Positions 59,413 to 64,000 of a stretch of DNA of 64,000 nt are shown here, piece by piece (the stretch's first letter is position 1; each line of letters opens with the position of its first letter). Where the stretch lies: assembly GCF_014212355.1 (NCBI RefSeq), contig NZ_JACKXD010000002.1:186001-250000 (forward strand), in the 5' to 3' direction. The position numbers and the translations under genes were made by a program. This DNA comes from Halobellus ruber (GTDB lineage: Archaea; Halobacteriota; Halobacteria; Halobacteriales; Haloferacaceae). The notes under the pieces were generated by a model, which searched no databases, was not told the origin of the DNA, and was given only the letters and a program-made list of their open reading frames with translations.

Positions 59413-59885
59413 TCTGTGTTGGATAATCCGCAGCAACCGCTGTTCGTCGACCAGCCGCCGCGCGCTCCGGCGGCCTCAACTCCCGCGCGCCAGTCCGAAT
59501 TGTGATAACCTGTAAGTGCATCCTGGAGTCTCTTCGAGACGGTCCTGCCGTCTGTGGCGACGTCGCGACGGACCTATCGCCGCACGTTCCGGCTGACTTG
59601 GATGTACGTGTCCACTCCGCGTCGTACGCGCCGCCGTCTGGGACTGTCGTCGTTCCCTATCCACTCTCTCGGCGTCTGTTCGCGTCCGGACGGTAGCTGT
59701 TATTCCTCCGACCTGTTATTCAGGCGATAACAATTAAAACTTACTACTAGTAGATACTGATTCGGTCAATCGATTATTGTTATCAATACTATTCATAGTG
59801 AAGCGAACAGACAGTCGACGCCCACCTCGGGGTTCACACCGCTGGAAAGCCAACGTTGATTAGCCGCACGGCCGTATTGCAAACT
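59413..59885. other. promoter region of the surface operon and of the zinc-ribbon gene
   Basis: No gene is seen. The right half is A+T-rich and contains a 9-bp perfect inverted repeat, GATAACAAT (59726-59734) and ATTGTTATC (59776-59784), plus a 10-bp palindrome CTACTAGTAG (59744-59753). They lie about 310-370 bp upstream of the surface protein and 100-160 bp upstream of the zinc-ribbon gene at 59886, on the divergent side. Confidence 0.5.
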
Positions 59886-60044
59886 ATGCCCGCAACCAAG
59901 GAAATCAAGTGTACGTCGGACGGCTGCGAACTGGATATGTTCGAGAATCACTACACCTACGACATCTCTGACGATCACTCGACCGCCGACCTCTCGTGTC
60001 CACTCTGTGGTGGGACCGCCTGCCTGGAGGAGATCGAGCTATGA
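59886..60044 (+). CDS. 52-residue zinc-ribbon protein, DUF7559-like
   Basis: A 52-residue protein: MPATKEIKCTSDGCELDMFE, NHYTYDISDDHSTADLSCPL, CGGTACLEEIEL. Cys at KCTSDGC and SCPLCGGTAC form a small zinc ribbon, common among haloarchaeal small proteins; I recall DUF7559. ATG 59886 is used, 30 nt after a GTTGATTAG box. The stop overlaps the Hsp20 start by ATGA (60041-60044), so the two proteins are made together. Confidence 0.82.
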   Translation: MPATKEIKCTSDGCELDMFENHYTYDISDDHSTADLSCPLCGGTACLEEIEL

Positions 60045-60466
60045 GCGGGTTCGGCGACGACGTGCCCTCCGGGCCGGCGGACCGGCTGAAGGAACTCGGG
60101 GAGTCGATCGCCGAAAACACCTTCGAGCGGATCGGACGCGGCGTCTCGCGGATCCAGGAACGGCGGCCGCTCCCCTACGACGTCTTGGAGAGCGATGACG
60201 CGTATCTGATCGTCTTCGACGCCCCCGGCGTCCGCCGCCAGGACATCCAGGTTCGCTTTCTCGACGGCGAGGTGAAGGTCCGGATCGACCGGTTCCGCGA
60301 CTTCCACGAGGGGTTCGAGATGCGGTTCCCCGGTCGGGGACTCGCCTTGGACGGGTCGGCGCCGATCCCGCAGGACGTCCCGGTCGTCCCCGACGAGGCG
60401 ACCGCGACCGTCACCGACGAGGGGACGCTCGAAGTCCACCTCCCGAAGCGGTCGGCCGGCGAGTAA
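60041..60466 (+). CDS. Hsp20/alpha-crystallin family protein
   Basis: A 141-residue small heat-shock protein: a helical N-terminus (DRLKELGESIAENTFERIGR), then the alpha-crystallin fold (PYDVLESDDAYLIVFDAPGV, RRQDIQVRFLDGEVKVRIDR, FRDFHEGFEMRFPGRG, TATVTDEGTLEVHLPKRSAG), whose last strand has the LEVHLPK signature. It binds unfolding proteins. It is translationally coupled to the zinc-ribbon gene, an unusual pairing that could imply redox or metal control. No IxI tail is visible. Confidence 0.9.
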   Translation: MSGFGDDVPSGPADRLKELGESIAENTFERIGRGVSRIQERRPLPYDVLESDDAYLIVFDAPGVRRQDIQVRFLDGEVKVRIDRFRDFHEGFEMRFPGRGLALDGSAPIPQDVPVVPDEATATVTDEGTLEVHLPKRSAGE

Positions 60467-60490
60467 CCACGCGGGACGTCGGGAACCCGC

Positions 60491-61090
60491 TCACACCGGG
60501 AAGTCGGCGTCGGCGTCGACCTCCCGGTCGGGCGTCTCGGGCGCCCGCCAGTCGGTGGTGAGTTCGAGCAACTGCGTGAGCATCACCCCGGTCGCGCCCC
60601 ACACCGTGTACCGGCCGACGTGGAAGTAGTGGATGCGGTGGGGGCCGTAGACCGGGTGTTCCCGACGCTCGGACTCGTAGTTCTCCAGGTCGGTCAGCTC
60701 CGAGACCGCGAGCGTGACCACCTCGGCCACCTCGCGCTCGTCGGGGTCGTACTCCCGGTCCGGAATCTCCCCGACGAACGGGCGGACGGAGTAGCCCGTC
60801 ACCGTCCGGATGTCGTCGAGGCGACCGACCATCGTGACTTCCGGCGCCCGGAGCCCGATCTCCTCGTCGGCCTCGCGGAGTGCAGTCGCTGCCAGGTCCG
60901 CGTCCTGGGGTTCGCGGGAGCCGCCGGGGAAGCTCATCTGTCCGGGGTGTTCCCCGAGGTGTTCGGCGCGTTTGGTGAACAGTACGTAGGCGTTGCCCTC
61001 CCGGACGAGCACGGGCGCGAGCACCGCCGCCTGCTGGCTCGCGTCGTCGACCGCAGTCGGCGTGTGTGCCGAGATCCGGGAGAGCTCCAT
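60491..61090 (-). CDS. Nudix hydrolase, CoA pyrophosphatase type
   Basis: A 199-residue protein: AAVLAPVLVREGNAYVLFTK, RAEHLGEHPGQMSFPGGSRE, QDADLAATALREADEEIGLR (Nudix box region), with REVAEVVTLAVSELTDLENY and GPHRIHYFHVGRYTVWGATG downstream. The EHPGQMSFPGG start marks the NudL/UPF0035 CoA diphosphatase subgroup; the substrate is predicted to be CoA or acyl-CoA. ATG 61090 has a TTTATAG TATA box 32 nt upstream, so longer readings are rejected. Confidence 0.88.
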   Translation of the reverse strand: MELSRISAHTPTAVDDASQQAAVLAPVLVREGNAYVLFTKRAEHLGEHPGQMSFPGGSREPQDADLAATALREADEEIGLRAPEVTMVGRLDDIRTVTGYSVRPFVGEIPDREYDPDEREVAEVVTLAVSELTDLENYESERREHPVYGPHRIHYFHVGRYTVWGATGVMLTQLLELTTDWRAPETPDREVDADADFPV

Positions 61091-61121
61091 CGGACTCGGG
61101 TCCGAGTACGAACCGGGTGGG

Positions 61122-61127
61122 TTTATA
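61122..61127 (-). promoter_or_regulatory. TATA box of the Nudix gene
   Basis: Plus TTTATA (minus TATAAA) lies 32 nt upstream of ATG 61090. It is a canonical core promoter. Confidence 0.6.
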
Positions 61128-61134
61128 GTGTCGG

Positions 61135-61611
61135 TCACCCCGTCCCGAGTTCGTCGTCCAGCCGCTCGCGGACGTCGTCGACAGCGACTGCGTCGGACCA
61201 CACCTCGACGTCGTAGGTCACGTCGAGCAGCCGGCGCATCGCCGCCGTATCGCCGGCATCGACGGCGGTCGCGGCCTCGGACCTGAGCCGCTCGGCCACC
61301 GCGGTCGCAGCGGCCTCGCAATCGACCTCCCGGTCGGGGACCTCGAGGATGTGCGGCAGGTCCTCCGCGTTGGGTGGGAGCGTCGGGAACGCGGCGGGGC
61401 CCAGAGCGAGCAGCGTCGGGTCGTCGTCGTACCGGACGACCGCATACGAGGCGACGGCGTCGTCGATCGCCGCCGCGACTGCCTCGGAGTCGACGTCCTC
61501 GCCGCGTTTGAACGCGAGTTCCCCGAGCGCGGACTCGAGTTCCGCCGGCGTGAGCGCGCCGAAGAGGTCGATCACGCCCGCCAACTCGTCGGGATCGAAC
61601 GCGTCGCTCAC
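61135..61611 (-). CDS. conserved haloarchaeal protein, DUF7109-like
   Basis: A 158-residue acidic soluble protein: FDPDELAGVIDLFGALTPAE, LESALGELAFKRGEDVDSEA, DDPTLLALGPAAFPTLPPNA, EDLPHILEVPDREVD, MRRLLDVTYDVEVWSDAVAV. I recall a haloarchaeal DUF7109 with this head. No motif suggests a function. Start is GTG 61611, overlapping the glycosyltransferase stop by GTGA (61608-61611), so the two genes are coupled. Confidence 0.75.
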   Translation of the reverse strand: MSDAFDPDELAGVIDLFGALTPAELESALGELAFKRGEDVDSEAVAAAIDDAVASYAVVRYDDDPTLLALGPAAFPTLPPNAEDLPHILEVPDREVDCEAAATAVAERLRSEAATAVDAGDTAAMRRLLDVTYDVEVWSDAVAVDDVRERLDDELGTG

Positions 61612-62753
61612 TCGCCGGCCTCCGTGGGCGAGGCCGCTGCGGGCTCCGAGACCGCCGCGTCGGCCGCCTCCACGACGTCGGCCGCGGCCGCGTCGGCGAC
61701 CGCGTCGGCGCCGAGTGGCGCGTCCGTCCACGCCGGCAGGCGGTCGTCCGGCCCGGTCGGCGCCGCGACCGCCTCGGCGTACCGGGAGACCTGCTCGCGC
61801 TCGTGGCCGCGGTCGAACTCGAACCCGTTGAACGCGGCGTCGAGTTCGTACTGGTCGACGAGCCGCTCGGCGGTGGCCCGGTACCGCGCTTCGAGGGTGT
61901 CGAAGTCCACGTCGACGCCGTGATCCAGGACGCTCCGCAGTAGCGTTTTCCCCACCGAGCGGCTCATCGCGGAGAGCCCCTCGGCGCCGTCGACCCCGCG
62001 GTGGTCGTGTTCGTACCGTCCGAGATCCACCTGTGCGGTGCCGGAAAAGCCCGCCACGTCGAAGACGTCGCCGAGGGTTCCGACTTCGAGTCCCCACCGT
62101 CGCGGCATCCGGATCCGGCGGGCCGTCGCGGCGGTGGCGGCGAACTCCCCCGCCAGGGCGTAGCGGAACGAGTCGAGGTACTGCAGGAACGGTTCGGGAT
62201 GGGCGTCGAGCAGCGTCCGCACCAGCGGGACGTAGAACAGCCGGAACAGCCGGCCGTAGAGCCGCTCGTTCTCCACGCGGGCGTAGTACCCCTTCGAGAA
62301 CTCGTAGCCCCGTCCCAGCGGGAACAACAGCCGGCGGACGAACGACTCGTCGTAGGTGGTCGTGTCGGCGTCGTGGACGACGACGAACTCCGAGTCGGCG
62401 GCGCGGCCGACCCCCAGCCACACGTCGCGGCCCTTCCCGCGGGCGCCGTCGAGCCCGGCGTCGGCCAGCAGGTCGGTCACCCGCGGGCCGTCACACCACA
62501 GGAGCTCGATCCGGAGGTCGTACGTCGCGAGCCACTCGCGGACCGGGCCGACCCGCTCTGCGGGGGCTCGAAGCGGGATCACCACCCGGTCGGGACCGAG
62601 ACGCTCCAGCGTCCGGAGGACCCGACTCGCCGCCTCGCTCAGGCAGTCGCGCTCCGCCATCGGGATCACCACCGCCGCGCGGTCGACCGGCGCGGCCGGC
62701 ACCGGGTCGGCGAGGTCGTGGAGCGTCGCGACCCGGCCTTGCACGTACTCCAT
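61608..62753 (-). CDS. GT81-type glycosyltransferase, probable glucosyl-3-phosphoglycerate synthase
   Basis: A 381-residue GT-A enzyme: AAVVIPMAERDCLSEAASRV, DLRIELLWCDGPRVTDLLAD, ARGKGRDVWLGVGRAADSEF, VVVHDADTTTYDESFVRRLL with the DxD motif near 126, YEFSKGYYARVENERLYGRL, RRWGLEVGTLGDVF, TAQVDLGRYEHDHRGVDGAE. This order is that of glucosyl- or mannosyl-3-phosphoglycerate synthases, which make glucosylglycerate-type compatible solutes. The phosphatase partner is not nearby. The C-terminal tail (350-381) is Ala/Glu-rich disordered. It is followed by the DUF7109-like gene. Confidence 0.85.
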   Translation of the reverse strand: MEYVQGRVATLHDLADPVPAAPVDRAAVVIPMAERDCLSEAASRVLRTLERLGPDRVVIPLRAPAERVGPVREWLATYDLRIELLWCDGPRVTDLLADAGLDGARGKGRDVWLGVGRAADSEFVVVHDADTTTYDESFVRRLLFPLGRGYEFSKGYYARVENERLYGRLFRLFYVPLVRTLLDAHPEPFLQYLDSFRYALAGEFAATAATARRIRMPRRWGLEVGTLGDVFDVAGFSGTAQVDLGRYEHDHRGVDGAEGLSAMSRSVGKTLLRSVLDHGVDVDFDTLEARYRATAERLVDQYELDAAFNGFEFDRGHEREQVSRYAEAVAAPTGPDDRLPAWTDAPLGADAVADAAAADVVEAADAAVSEPAAASPTEAGE

Positions 62754-62915
62754 CTACCTCCCCTGGGAGCGGGGTGATGAAAAGTTCGCGGGTTGCGGCG
62801 CGTATACTCCTCGAATAAGAGGTTTGTGGCCGGGAATCCGCCGAGGGACGATTTCGGCCCTCCTCCGAGGTTCGGCCCGGCCGCGACGACGCGGTCGGCC
62901 GCGCAGCGGGGCCCG

Positions 62916-64000
62916 CTACTGTGGCAGCCGCCCCCGCCGCTGGAGTACCGCCGCACCCAGGACCACGACGCCGAGCCCGAGCGCCAGCCGGGTGAATACG
63001 AGGTCGTAGGCCAGCCCGGTCTCCCGGAGCGCGCCGACAGCCGACGACCCCGTCGCCTGGACCGTCATCATCCCCGCGGAGTACCAGGCGTACGCGCTCG
63101 CCCGCGAGTCGTCCGGGAGCGCGTCCAGGAGGTACGTGTCGATAGCCGGGAACACGCTGTGGATGACGAAGCCGATCGCGGCGGTCAGCACGAGGATAGC
63201 GGCGAGGCCGCGAGCGACAGTCAAAAGCAGGAGACAGCCCGCAAACGACGCGATGGTCGCGAGCAGGTACGGCACCCGCGGCAGTCGGTCGGCCAGCCGC
63301 CCCGACACGAAAAACGCCGGGACGCCCGCGGCGAAGACGACCGTCAGCAGGTTTCGCGCGGTCGCGGGGTCGAGCCCCTTGGTGCTCATGTACAGCTCGT
63401 AGAAGTTGAACAGCCCCTGCCAGACGAAGCCGGTGGTCCCGACGACCGCGACGCCGACGGCGAGGATCCGCCACTCCGCGCGGGCCGCCCCGAGGATGTC
63501 GGTGTCCTCGGTGCCCGCGTCGGGGAGATCGGTCGCTCGCGCGGCGAAAAACAACGCGACCGTCGCGGCCGCGGCAACGACCGAGACACAGACGAAGACG
63601 ACGCGCCAGTCAGCGAACAGCGTCAGGATCAGGGTGACGAAGGGAGCAGCGGCGACGGCGGCGACCTGCGCCGACATCCCGTGGACGCCCATCGCCCACC
63701 CCACGCGTCCGGGGTAGAGCTCGCTTATCAGCGGGTTGGCGGCCACGAAGTACGCCCCCGACGCCAGCCCCATCAGGAGCGCCCCGGCCCCGACCATCGC
63801 GATCGACGTCGCGTTCGCGAGGAACGCCGCCGCCCCGGTGAGGATCCCGCCGGTCGCGAGGATCACGTGATGACGCGGCACCCGCGTGAGAACCCACCCG
63901 GTCGGGAGCCGGAGGGCGGCGCTACCGAGCCACGCCAGGGTCGCGATCAGCCCCGCGGTCCCCTCGCCGATCGAGAACACCGCGATGAACTCCTGGAGCA
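62916..64000 (-). CDS. MFS transporter, 5'-truncated by window end
   Basis: At least 361 residues of a 12-TM permease are visible; the start lies beyond 64000 since the frame stays open (LLQEFIAVFSIGEGTAGLIA). Features are AWLGSAALRLPTGWVLTRVP (MFS motif A-like, between TM2 and TM3), ALLMGLASGAYFVAANPLIS, GWAMGVHGMSAQVAAVAAAP, and the duplicated loop FVSGRLADRLPRVPYLLATI. The NarK-like or sugar-like class is not resolved, so the substrate is unknown. It converges on nothing close; the GT81 start is 163 bp away with no operon link. Confidence 0.88.
   Translation of the reverse strand, partial: LQEFIAVFSIGEGTAGLIATLAWLGSAALRLPTGWVLTRVPRHHVILATGGILTGAAAFLANATSIAMVGAGALLMGLASGAYFVAANPLISELYPGRVGWAMGVHGMSAQVAAVAAAPFVTLILTLFADWRVVFVCVSVVAAAATVALFFAARATDLPDAGTEDTDILGAARAEWRILAVGVAVVGTTGFVWQGLFNFYELYMSTKGLDPATARNLLTVVFAAGVPAFFVSGRLADRLPRVPYLLATIASFAGCLLLLTVARGLAAILVLTAAIGFVIHSVFPAIDTYLLDALPDDSRASAYAWYSAGMMTVQATGSSAVGALRETGLAYDLVFTRLALGLGVVVLGAAVLQRRGRLPQ

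Overview
The window is a chromosomal segment of a halophilic archaeon (class Halobacteria); I cannot fix the genus. The evidence is a very G+C-rich sequence (about two thirds by eye), strongly acidic proteins, TATA boxes 22-32 nt upstream of start codons (leaderless transcripts), a CetZ-family tubulin, archaeal-type Mat, Dph2, LonB and RNase P component 4, a haloarchaeal S-layer-type signal peptide, and many small haloarchaea-specific protein families. I see no rRNA, no CRISPR array and no intact insertion sequence. One tRNA gene is present, tRNA-Arg(CCU).

Layout. 1-3.8 kb: a leftward operon (coiled-coil protein, one-TM pilin-like protein, VirB11/PilB-type ATPase cut by the window edge) diverging from a CetZ-family tubulin. 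3.9-11.8 kb: housekeeping and conserved unknowns, including an alkaline-phosphatase-superfamily enzyme, PolX, a Mut7-C RNase-like protein, a CPBP protease, DUF302 and an UlaG-like MBL protein. 11.8-15.1 kb: an island-like segment ending at tRNA-Arg, with an exported-protein/signal-peptidase cassette, a triple 21-bp-spaced operator-like array, a leader hairpin and several copies of the tRNA 3' end. 15.1-47.3 kb: mostly core genes, including TatA, a spondin-domain Tat lipoprotein, RNase P component 4 with YhbY and MscS, two GT4 glycosyltransferases, ThiI, Mat, FKBP-type PPIase, Dph2, rhomboid, the NMN adenylyltransferase and SAM hydroxide adenosyltransferase pair, LonB and trpCBA.

47.3-53.2 kb holds a PAS histidine kinase, small unknown or decayed genes and a chemotaxis-type transducer. 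It separates trpCBA from the aromatic-pathway aldolase at 53.3 kb, genes I recall as neighbours in other haloarchaea. Two symmetric palindromic elements with related arms (49.3 and 53.1 kb) lie at or near its borders, so I read it as inserted DNA. 54.3-59.4 kb is a two-gene surface locus: a 1334-residue repeat protein with an S-layer-like signal peptide but no membrane anchor, then 12 nt later a smaller secreted protein that carries a C-terminal anchor. 59.9-64 kb: a zinc-ribbon protein fused by overlap to an Hsp20 gene, a Nudix enzyme, a GT81-type glucosyl-3-phosphoglycerate synthase candidate, and an MFS transporter cut by the window end.

The best candidates for undescribed biology are the SipW-type cassette with its operator array, the CetZ/secretion-ATPase divergent locus, the split surface-protein pair, and the palindromic element family around the trp-aro insertion. 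Domain-of-unknown-function numbers given below are from memory and unverified.
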